Assembly (NCBI GenBank): GCA_023425285.1
Contig: JAFACY010000098.1
Coordinates: 1 to 6,715, forward strand
Length of the DNA: 6,715 bases
Direction of reading: 5' to 3'
Source of the DNA: Bacillota bacterium
GTDB lineage: Bacteria; Bacillota; Clostridia; Tissierellales; Sedimentibacteraceae
Below are positions 1 to 5,765 of the stretch, piece by piece (the first letter of the stretch is position 1; each line of letters begins with the position of its first letter). Below the pieces are notes generated by a model. That model did not search any database. It saw nothing but the letters and a program-made list of their open reading frames with translations, and had not been told where the DNA came from. The translations under genes were made by a program, and so were the position numbers.

Positions 1-1
1 C

Positions 2-694
2 ATTTCATTTTCATTAAAACAAAGCGAAACATTAGGGGTAGCCGGGTTGATGGGATCCTCCAGGACTGAGCTCATGAGGACGCTTTACGGAATTTATCCG
101 TACAAGGGAGAGATTTTTTTAAACGGCACAAAAATAAAGATTCTGTCTCCCATGGATGCCTTGAATTTTGGCATAGCATATGTTTCGGAAGACAGAAAGA
201 CCAACGGGATAATAACTGATATGAGTGTGAGGGATAATATAACTCTGTCTTCTCTTAAGAAATTTACAGGTCCTCTCGGCACGATCAACAAAAATAAGGA
301 ACAGGTATCGGCAAATAATTATATAGAAACAATGTCCATAAAAACTGCCGGTATATATCAATTGTTAAAATACTTGAGCGGAGGAAATCAGCAAAAAGTA
401 TCCATTGCGAAAAACCTTAATACCAATCCAAAAATACTTATATTGGATGAACCCACCAGAGGCGTGGATGTAGGTGCAAGAAAGGACATCTATGATTTAA
501 TTAACAAGTTTAAAAAAGAAGGTATGTGCATTATAGTTGTATCTTCTGATATACCTGAGATTCTGGGAATTTGTGACCGCATTATGGTGATGCACGAGGG
601 TAAGATTTCCGGCTTTTTACAACAAAAAGATGCTACTCAGGAATCTATTATGACACTTGCTGTAGGAAAGGATGTGTACAATGACGACCATTAA
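2..694 (+). CDS. rbsA: Ribose ABC transporter, ATP-binding protein RbsA (C-terminal part, cut by left window edge)
   Basis: This is the last 230 codons of a duplicated sugar-importer ATPase of the RbsA/MglA type, which powers ribose uptake through RbsC. The frame is open from base 2, so the true start and the first ATPase domain lie outside the window (the full protein is usually about 500 aa). Visible in the fragment are a degenerate Walker A (GLMGSSRTEL, residues 15-24, Arg where Lys is usual, normal for the second half of this family), a Q-loop region (VSEDRKTNG, 61-69), the ABC signature LSGGNQQKV (125-133), Walker B ILILDEPTRG (145-154) followed by the D-loop GVDVGAR, and a switch region SSDIPEILGICDRI with Ser instead of the usual His, also typical of this family. 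The stop lies 14 nt inside rbsC, so the two are probably translationally coupled. Ribose specificity is inferred from the downstream RbsB pocket; the ATPase alone would fit several sugar systems. Confidence 0.95.
   Translation: MSFSLKQSETLGVAGLMGSSRTELMRTLYGIYPYKGEIFLNGTKIKILSPMDALNFGIAYVSEDRKTNGIITDMSVRDNITLSSLKKFTGPLGTINKNKEQVSANNYIETMSIKTAGIYQLLKYLSGGNQQKVSIAKNLNTNPKILILDEPTRGVDVGARKDIYDLINKFKKEGMCIIVVSSDIPEILGICDRIMVMHEGKISGFLQQKDATQESIMTLAVGKDVYNDDH
664..671 (+). promoter_or_regulatory. Ribosome binding site of rbsC
   Basis: AGGAAAGG lies inside the end of rbsA and 9 nt before the ATG at 681. It favours that ATG over the in-frame ATG at 672, which directly abuts it and would have no spacing. 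Confidence 0.6.
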
Positions 695-1625
695 AAAGCT
701 GCTTAAAAATAAGCCTTTAATAGTACTGCTTGCTGCATCGGTTGTTGTAGCAATTCTCAATCCCCGATTTCTGACTTGGGGCAATATTCTGACTGTTCTC
801 AGGCAGACATCCATTAATGCGGTAATTGCTACAGGCATGACTTTTGCAATATTAATCGGAGGTATAGATTTATCGGTAGGCTCTGTTCTGGGTTTTTGCG
901 GTGCTATAGCGGCGTCTATGATTTCATCAGGTATAAATGTTTTTGTTGTTGTAGTAACAGCCTTGATGTTAGGAACCTTTATAGGTTTCCTTAACGGAAC
1001 ACTTATTACCGGAGGACGATTGCAGCCCTTTATTGCAACGCTGGGTACGGTGACACTGTTAAGAGGCTTACTTCTTGTATTTACAAAGGGAAGACCAATA
1101 AGCACGGGAAGTACCGGCGCATCCGAAGCCTTTGGAAAAATCGGTACAGGATTTATCGGACCTATACCCATTCCCGTTTACATAATGATTGTAGTATTTA
1201 TTTTAGCGTACTATATATTAAATCATACTCGTATAGGGAGATATATTTATGCAACCGGTTCTAATGAAGAGGCGACAATTTACTCGGGGATTAAAACAAG
1301 TCGTGTCAAATTATTTGTTTATTCAGTTTCAGGAATGATGGCGGCTTTGGCAGGAATATTGATTACGGCAAGATTAGGCTCTGCCCAGCCAACAGCAGGT
1401 GCAGGATATGAGCTTGATGCCATTGCGGCAGTTGTCCTTGGGGGAACAAGCATGGCGGGAGGAATCGGAACAATTGCTGGAACGGCAGTTGGATCCCTTA
1501 TAATAGGTATATTGAACAATGCCCTTAATTTAATGAAAGTACCATCCTATTACCAGGATGTTGCAAAGGGTATAGTTATATTAGCAGCAGTACTTCTTGA
1601 TAGAAAACAAAAACTATCAAGGTAA
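681..1625 (+). CDS. rbsC: Ribose ABC transporter, permease protein RbsC
   Basis: This is the membrane channel subunit of the ribose importer (BPD_transp_2 family), thought to act as a dimer with RbsA on the cytoplasmic side and RbsB outside. From the ATG at 681 it has 314 aa, close to the 321 aa of E. coli RbsC. Hydrophobic segments run through the protein, starting at about residues 12-26. Family landmarks are GGIDLSVGSVLGF (60-72), the cytoplasmic coupling stretch HTRIGRYIYATGSNEEA (182-198), and the very conserved SAQPTAGAGYELDAIAAVVLGGTS (234-257), followed by GILNNALNLM and SSYY-like PSYYQ (288-292). I chose 681 over the in-frame ATG at 672 because of Shine-Dalgarno spacing; the difference is three residues. 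It overlaps rbsA by 14 nt, and a 33-nt gap separates it from rbsB. The similarity to E. coli RbsC is recalled, not computed, but it is strong across the C-terminal half. Confidence 0.95.
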   Translation: MTTIKKLLKNKPLIVLLAASVVVAILNPRFLTWGNILTVLRQTSINAVIATGMTFAILIGGIDLSVGSVLGFCGAIAASMISSGINVFVVVVTALMLGTFIGFLNGTLITGGRLQPFIATLGTVTLLRGLLLVFTKGRPISTGSTGASEAFGKIGTGFIGPIPIPVYIMIVVFILAYYILNHTRIGRYIYATGSNEEATIYSGIKTSRVKLFVYSVSGMMAALAGILITARLGSAQPTAGAGYELDAIAAVVLGGTSMAGGIGTIAGTAVGSLIIGILNNALNLMKVPSYYQDVAKGIVILAAVLLDRKQKLSR

Positions 1626-1648
1626 AAAATAAAAATCAAAAAATAATT

Positions 1649-1654
1649 GGAGGG
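1649..1654 (+). promoter_or_regulatory. Ribosome binding site of rbsB
   Basis: GGAGGG is followed by TTTT and the ATG at 1659, a short but workable spacing. It overlaps the in-frame TTG at 1647, which therefore cannot be the start served by this site. Confidence 0.75.
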
Positions 1655-1658
1655 TTTT

Positions 1659-2561
1659 ATGAAAAAATTTTTGAGTTTAGTTGTTGTCACATTGATGATA
1701 CTGTCACTGTTTACAGGATGCAGTACAAATGAAAATGCAACCAATGAGGAAGCAAAGACCATAGGTCTGGCAATTTCAACATTAAATAATCCTTTCTTTG
1801 TCGACCTTGAAGCAGGCGCAAAAGCAAAGGCTCAAGAATTAGGCGTTACGCTTGTTACCCTGGACTCACAGGATGACTCTGCGACAGAAATGTCAAATGT
1901 AGAAGATTTAATCAGCCAAGGTGTTGATATTATTATGATTAACCCTACAGATTCTGATGCGGTTAAAAGTGCCGTTGAAGCAGCAAACAAAGCAAATATC
2001 CCTGTAATAACACTTGACAGAGGAGCTAACGGCGGCGAAGTTGTATCACACATCGCTTCTGATAACGTTGCAGGCGGTAAGCTCGCAGGAGAATATGTCA
2101 TAGAGCTGTTGGGCGGCAAAGGAAAAGTTGTTGAGCTGGAAGGCATCCCCGGAGCTTCTGCTGCAAGAGACAGAGGACAGGGCTTTAATGAAGCAATAAG
2201 CGGAACTGACATTGAAGTAGTTGCAAAACAAACAGCAAACTTTGACAGAGCAGAGGGACTGACGGTAATGGAAAATATCCTTCAGGCTCAGCCGGAGATA
2301 GATGCGGTATTTGCTCACAATGATGAAATGGCTCTTGGAGCAATAGAAGCTATAAAAGCTTCAAAGAGAGATATCCTGGTTGTAGGCTTCGATGCAACTG
2401 ATGATGCGAAAGCTGCCGTGGAAAGCGGCGAAATGGCAGCAACAGTTGAACAGCTTCCAAAGGAAATAGGTGCTATGGGCGTTGAAGCAGCAGTAAAAAT
2501 CCTTAATGGAGAAAAGGTTGAAAGCATGATGCCTGTAGATCTTCAATTAGTTAAGAAATAA
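1659..2561 (+). CDS. rbsB: Ribose ABC transporter, substrate-binding lipoprotein RbsB
   Basis: This is the extracellular ribose receptor of the importer (periplasmic-binding-protein fold, Peripla_BP_4 type), 300 aa. Residues 1-20 form a lipoprotein signal peptide (MKK, hydrophobic core, FTGC), with Cys21 as the lipidated residue, followed by a short polar linker and the sugar-binding domain from about residue 34. Aligned by eye with E. coli RbsB, all ribose-contacting positions are kept: N44, F46 and F47 (in STLNNPFF), D120 and R121 (TLDR), R170 (SAARDRG), F195 (NFDR), N221 (HNDEMALG), D245 (GFD) and Q265 (EQLP). This supports D-ribose rather than galactose or xylose as ligand. The start at 1659 is preferred because it has the GGAGGG site and gives a clean signal peptide; the in-frame TTG at 1647 overlaps that site. 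It is last in the operon and is followed by a strong terminator. The pocket residue list for E. coli comes from established structural knowledge. Confidence 0.97.
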   Translation: MKKFLSLVVVTLMILSLFTGCSTNENATNEEAKTIGLAISTLNNPFFVDLEAGAKAKAQELGVTLVTLDSQDDSATEMSNVEDLISQGVDIIMINPTDSDAVKSAVEAANKANIPVITLDRGANGGEVVSHIASDNVAGGKLAGEYVIELLGGKGKVVELEGIPGASAARDRGQGFNEAISGTDIEVVAKQTANFDRAEGLTVMENILQAQPEIDAVFAHNDEMALGAIEAIKASKRDILVVGFDATDDAKAAVESGEMAATVEQLPKEIGAMGVEAAVKILNGEKVESMMPVDLQLVKK

Positions 2562-2578
2562 TGTAACTAAGTAATAGC

Positions 2579-2618
2579 AAAAAGCCCTGGACTCTTAACA
2601 GAGTCCGGGGCTTTTTTT
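2579..2618 (+). terminator. Intrinsic terminator of the rbs operon
   Basis: The 14-bp stem AAAGCCCTGGACTC / GAGTCCGGGGCTTT (2581-2594 with 2601-2614) has one T-G wobble and a TTAACA loop, and can extend by two A-T pairs. It runs into a seven-T tract (2612-2618). It starts 17 nt after the rbsB stop and should insulate the ribose operon from the lipoprotein genes. Confidence 0.93.
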
Positions 2619-2642
2619 AATTCTGGGTTAAAAAATGGGAAA

Positions 2643-2691
2643 CTATATTACAATTGCTTTTTATTTTAAAAATGGTTATAATTGGATATAG
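2643..2691. repeat. Inverted repeat framing the promoter, copy 1
   Basis: CTATAT-ta-CAATT (2643-2655) is mirrored by AATTG-g-ATATAG (2680-2691). That gives 11 matching base pairs with a 2/1-nt interruption. The left half ends in the -35 box and the right half runs from the -10 box to the expected transcription start. It could be an operator, but no known regulator motif is recognised, and AT-rich DNA makes chance dyads common. Confidence 0.4.
2654..2682 (+). promoter_or_regulatory. Sigma-A-type promoter of the 690-codon lipoprotein gene
   Basis: TTGCTT (2654-2659) and TATAAT (2677-2682, perfect consensus) are separated by exactly 17 nt. Transcription would start near 2688-2691, leaving a leader of about 20 nt before the ATG at 2712. 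The same promoter occurs before the next gene. Confidence 0.8.
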
Positions 2692-2700
2692 TTATTTATC

Positions 2701-2706
2701 AGGGGG
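2701..2706 (+). promoter_or_regulatory. Ribosome binding site of the 690-codon lipoprotein gene
   Basis: AGGGGG lies 5 nt before the ATG at 2712. It fixes the start there rather than at the upstream in-frame TTG. Confidence 0.75.
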
Positions 2707-2711
2707 TAACC

Positions 2712-4784
2712 ATGAGAAAAATATTTATAATATTAATTTGTACAATCTTATTAGCAGGCAACTTATTTGGCTGCACAAAAAAGGCAGATAATATCAAGGA
2801 AAATACTGATTTACATAGTCTTGAATCAATCAAAGATGAAGATGAAACAACTAAAATAAGTGATGAATTGCAAAAAGAAGAAAATCAAAAGCAGGCTTTA
2901 AATGAAATAAAAGATGAGTTGAAAATGCTTACTGGACTTGATGACATAGAAACCTCCATGCTCTATGATGTAGGGGACATATATTATATAAAGGCTAAAA
3001 TTCATAATTTGGAATTAGAAAACATTTTTACGACAACGGAGGAAGGTTCATATCCTTCAACGGTTGGATATCGTACTCCCTATTCATATACCGAGGAGGA
3101 AAATAACGCAAAGGATTTTTATGAAGTATGGAGATATGAAAAAGGAGATTTAAAGAGAATACTTTTTAACATATCAAGCGTCAGGCATGACAAAAATGAT
3201 GACGGTATAACTATAAACGGAGACTGGAATTCTTATTATATTAGAGTAGGAATTGATTCAGGGAAAGAAAAGGTTTTATACGAATGTCATTTTACAAAGA
3301 TTTTAGAAAAAGAAAAATATACTTGCTATATAAATGATTTCTTTTCTGTTTGTGTAGTGGATAATGAAAAGAACGAAATTCTTTTAAATAAATATACTGA
3401 GCGTAACAATGAAGAGGGTCAGTTTACCGAGGATTTTGTACTGGATAATAACAGAGCTTATTTTGGATCCAGATACACCGCTGTTGATACAGACTGGATA
3501 ACGGATTCAAACATATTTTTTTATGCCTGCTATGATATAGCAAATGTTTTTTATATAGTGGACATAGATAAAAAAATTGCATATGAACCTTGCAAAAGCA
3601 TAAATGCATCCTCTCATGAAAGCTTCATAGACAGAGACAAAGGATATATATTGACAGGCACTACATTTACTTCCATTGACATGGATGGTTATATGAAAAG
3701 CCTGATGCAGAACAAAAATTATTATCTTTATTTAATCAATCTTTATACATCAGAAATATTTGATATAGGAAAATCGGTATATACACAGATGTATCCAATA
3801 AAAGAAGACGACAATACAATAAGTTATCTTCTTCCAAATGATTTTCAGCCCCGACATACCATGTTGTTTGAGGGAAAACGTATTAAGGTGGATATATCGG
3901 ATATGATTGGAAAAGACAGAGGAGCTGTCAGAGAAAAAATCATAAAAAATATAATACCAAGACTAAAAGAAAATTACGTCAAGACAGAAGCCGGTGACTT
4001 GATAATATCAAAGAACAAAAATTATATGACAATTAAAAGTTATACTGACGAAGACAGCTTCAGACAAAGCCTGATATATTGTGATGATAAGAATGATTAC
4101 ACTGTTTTGTACGAAAAAGCAGATTCTATAAAAATAATCAAATGGGGCGAATTTATTTACGCTGATATTTATATTGAAGGAAACAGAAGTCTCATTCAAT
4201 ATGACGTAAATAATAATCAAAATGCTGTTGCTGATAATGTAATAGATATAAACCTGAGTGAATCAAATAAATATATGAGCATATACAAAGATAATGGAGA
4301 CGTTGTTATTTTAGATGAAGCGGGAAATAAATATATGGATTTCAATGCATATGACTACATATATGCAGCTTCCCAAGGGGGTATAAATGTGTTTAAGGAC
4401 AGTACCTCCATAGGCTTAACATCATGGTCAAGAAATGACGAGAAGCTTTATATACTTACCAAAAAAGATGATAAGCTTGACAATATGTTTGAAATAAACA
4501 TAGCTGATAAATCTGTTAAGGACTTAGCGTATGATATTGATTGCCACTATGAGGATATCCATATAGATTTTTTGAATGGATATGCTGTTTACATTACATA
4601 TGAAGGCGAAAATTATAATGAGGATGTGTTTTTATATATTAAATATTTTGATACAGGTGAAACAGTAGAGCTGGCTCGCACAAAGGGCAAAAAAATATAT
4701 TTCTATTTATCGGAGAATGGTATTGAGTACTATAGTTGGGAAGATCAAGATAGGATCGGAGGAGTATATACAATTAAATATTGA
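2712..4784 (+). CDS. Large predicted lipoprotein with beta-propeller-like segments, function unknown
   Basis: I do not recognise this 690-aa protein. Residues 1-20 are a lipoprotein signal peptide ending in LFGC, so Cys21 should be lipidated and the protein anchored on the outer face of the membrane. Residues about 22-72 are a charged Lys/Glu-rich linker, probably helical (KISDELQKEENQKQ). The rest is rich in Tyr, Asp, Asn and Ile with alternating short hydrophobic strands. Near the C-terminus, LTSWSRNDEKLYILTKK (from 569) resembles the WSPDGKKLYF-type blades of TolB/PD40 beta-propellers, and an earlier SNKYMSIYKDNGDVVILDEAGNKY stretch has a similar strand-turn pattern; a propeller fold is therefore inferred, not shown. 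No catalytic motif is visible. The ATG at 2712 is chosen because the in-frame TTG at 2682 is the last base of the -10 box and so would not be in the mRNA. Its promoter and signal peptide are shared with the next gene. Confidence 0.88.
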   Translation: MRKIFIILICTILLAGNLFGCTKKADNIKENTDLHSLESIKDEDETTKISDELQKEENQKQALNEIKDELKMLTGLDDIETSMLYDVGDIYYIKAKIHNLELENIFTTTEEGSYPSTVGYRTPYSYTEEENNAKDFYEVWRYEKGDLKRILFNISSVRHDKNDDGITINGDWNSYYIRVGIDSGKEKVLYECHFTKILEKEKYTCYINDFFSVCVVDNEKNEILLNKYTERNNEEGQFTEDFVLDNNRAYFGSRYTAVDTDWITDSNIFFYACYDIANVFYIVDIDKKIAYEPCKSINASSHESFIDRDKGYILTGTTFTSIDMDGYMKSLMQNKNYYLYLINLYTSEIFDIGKSVYTQMYPIKEDDNTISYLLPNDFQPRHTMLFEGKRIKVDISDMIGKDRGAVREKIIKNIIPRLKENYVKTEAGDLIISKNKNYMTIKSYTDEDSFRQSLIYCDDKNDYTVLYEKADSIKIIKWGEFIYADIYIEGNRSLIQYDVNNNQNAVADNVIDINLSESNKYMSIYKDNGDVVILDEAGNKYMDFNAYDYIYAASQGGINVFKDSTSIGLTSWSRNDEKLYILTKKDDKLDNMFEINIADKSVKDLAYDIDCHYEDIHIDFLNGYAVYITYEGENYNEDVFLYIKYFDTGETVELARTKGKKIYFYLSENGIEYYSWEDQDRIGGVYTIKY

Positions 4785-4861
4785 TACTTAAATAAGAATC
4801 AGTTTCTTGAATGCATTTTAGGTTGGTATTTTAAAAAGTTAATTCTTCATCGCTGGGGAAA

Positions 4862-4910
4862 CTATATTACAATTGCTTTTTGTTTTGAAAATGGTTATAA
4901 TTGGATATAG
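4862..4910. repeat. Inverted repeat framing the promoter, copy 2
   Basis: The same dyad as in copy 1: CTATAT-ta-CAATT (4862-4874) against AATTG-g-ATATAG (4899-4910). Both arms are unchanged, while two substitutions fall in the spacer between them. The function is unknown; operator is a guess. Confidence 0.4.
4873..4901 (+). promoter_or_regulatory. Sigma-A-type promoter of the 221-codon lipoprotein gene
   Basis: TTGCTT (4873-4878) and TATAAT (4896-4901) have 17-nt spacing, identical to the promoter of the preceding lipoprotein gene. The expected start of transcription is near 4907-4910. Confidence 0.8.
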
Positions 4911-4919
4911 TTATTTATC

Positions 4920-4925
4920 AGGGGG
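4920..4925 (+). promoter_or_regulatory. Ribosome binding site of the 221-codon lipoprotein gene
   Basis: AGGGGG is 5 nt before the ATG at 4931, the same arrangement as in the upstream copy. Confidence 0.75.
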
Positions 4926-4930
4926 TAACC

Positions 4931-5596
4931 ATGAAAAAAAAATTTATTATATTAACTTGTGCCATCTTATTAGCAAGCAGCTCATTTAGCTGCACAAAGG
5001 CAGACAATACCGAGGAAAATACTGATTTAATTACTTATAATGAGGAATTAATGTATAAACAGGCTGAAGCTTTGACAAAGCATATTTTAAATAATGCTTT
5101 AAAAATGACACATATTGACAGCAACGAAAAAATAACCTTTTCAAGCAGAGATATTTTTGATTTTGTAGTAACGTTATTTATTTACAGAGAAGACCTCGAA
5201 CATCCGTACAATAATATTCCCGAAATTAAAACGGAAGACTATGGGTTATTTGTTCATTATAATTTTGATGATATTCAAAGAGCAGTAGAAGAATTATTTG
5301 GAGTTCCAGATTGGTTTGATCCTTTTTTAGAAGATTTTTATGATGAAGAATCTAATAAAATTATTTCTTCCATTGAGAAAGGTATGCCAGGTCAGCATTT
5401 TACATACGAAAATATTGAAATAACTTCATTGCCGGATACGAATTATATTGAAACTAAATTTGAGCTTATTTATTTTAATCCGTATGAAGCAGAAAAAGGT
5501 ACTGAAAATCTTGGAATATATAAATTAATTTTTGAAGTTATGAATGAAAATGATAAGGCTTTTTTGAGAATACATAGTCTTGAATCAGTAAAATAG
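4931..5596 (+). CDS. Small predicted lipoprotein, function unknown
   Basis: I do not recognise this 221-aa protein. Residues 1-20 are a signal peptide nearly the same as that of the preceding gene (FIIL-C-ILLA), ending at FSC with Cys21 as the likely lipidated residue; Ser at -1 and -3 makes the lipobox weaker than in the paralogous leader. Residues about 37-60 look helical (amphipathic, EELMYKQAEALTKHIL). The remainder is acidic and aromatic, with GVPDWFDPFLEDFYDEE (124-140) as its most distinctive segment, and ends in probable beta strands (ETKFELIYF, GIYKLIFEVM, AFLRIHSL). Similarity to the upstream 690-aa protein stops after residue 33. The ATG at 4931 is preferred because the in-frame TTG at 4901 is the last base of the -10 box. 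The gene ends 39 nt before a long palindrome that probably terminates it. A role at the cell surface follows only from the signal peptide. Confidence 0.85.
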   Translation: MKKKFIILTCAILLASSSFSCTKADNTEENTDLITYNEELMYKQAEALTKHILNNALKMTHIDSNEKITFSSRDIFDFVVTLFIYREDLEHPYNNIPEIKTEDYGLFVHYNFDDIQRAVEELFGVPDWFDPFLEDFYDEESNKIISSIEKGMPGQHFTYENIEITSLPDTNYIETKFELIYFNPYEAEKGTENLGIYKLIFEVMNENDKAFLRIHSLESVK

Positions 5597-5635
5597 TTCT
5601 CTCAATTTGTAAACTAAGCCTACTCAAATCAGTCA

Positions 5636-5735
5636 AAAAACAGCATTCGACTTTTTAAAATCAAAACTCCAATCTAATGTTAGAGTTTTGGTCTAACCAT
5701 TTAGGTGTCGTTTAAAAGGTTCAAATGCTGTTTTT
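5636..5735. terminator. Long imperfect palindrome, probable bidirectional terminator
   Basis: The outer arms AAAAACAGCATT (5636-5647) and AATGCTGTTTTT (5724-5735) pair over 12 bp. Pairing continues through GA/TC and a 9-bp block (5651-5659 with 5711-5719, one G-T wobble). Inside is a smaller hairpin, CAAAACTC (5662-5669) with GAGTTTTG (5683-5690), which can alternatively fold as TCTAA-TG-TTAGA (5673-5684). On the + strand the stem runs into TTTTTAT, on the - strand into TTTTTT, so it can serve both convergent genes. The enclosed loop is longer than in a usual terminator. A small non-autonomous mobile element (MITE) is an alternative, though no target-site duplication is evident. Confidence 0.6.
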
Positions 5736-5765
5736 ATATTATAAAAAATTACAAATTACGAAAAA

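Larger units (their letters stand above)
2637..2813 (+). repeat. Promoter/leader/signal-peptide repeat, copy 1
   Basis: This is a direct repeat of the segment at 4856-5029. It covers the promoter, the leader, the ribosome binding site and the first 34 codons of the 690-codon lipoprotein gene. By hand count, the 75 non-coding bases (2637-2711) differ from copy 2 at 2 positions. The coding part differs at 13 of 99 aligned bases plus one 3-nt insertion. Similarity stops abruptly after the shared ENTDL residues. Confidence 0.93.
4856..5029 (+). repeat. Promoter/leader/signal-peptide repeat, copy 2
   Basis: This is the second copy of the cassette at 2637-2813, offset by 2219 nt and 3 nt shorter because one Lys codon is missing (TKADN versus TKKADN). 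TTAATTCT also occurs 17-20 nt upstream of both copies (2617-2624 and 4839-4846), so the original duplication may have begun slightly further left. There is no clear intrinsic terminator in 4785-4855 before it, so readthrough from the upstream gene is possible. Confidence 0.93.

Noticed and set aside
617..1171. 184-codon minus-strand open frame antisense to rbsA/rbsC
   Set aside because: It is Pro/Ile/Val-rich shadow coding opposite the well-supported rbsC frame, with no ribosome binding site or family resemblance.
1832..2212. 126-codon minus-strand open frame inside rbsB
   Set aside because: It is a Ser/Pro/Ala-rich shadow of rbsB, whose frame is fully supported by conserved binding residues.
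2046..2546. Several 60-90 codon minus-strand frames over rbsB
   Set aside because: They overlap each other and rbsB, lack Shine-Dalgarno sequences, and look like random low-complexity translations.
2682..2711. In-frame TTG as start of the large lipoprotein (and the equivalent TTG at 4901)
   Set aside because: The TTG begins with the last base of the TATAAT box, so it would not be in the transcript, and it would spoil the N-terminus of the signal peptide.
4785..4855. Possible terminator between the two lipoprotein genes (AAGAA...TTCTT)
   Set aside because: The stem is only five A/T-rich pairs and no T tract follows, so it is not a credible intrinsic terminator.
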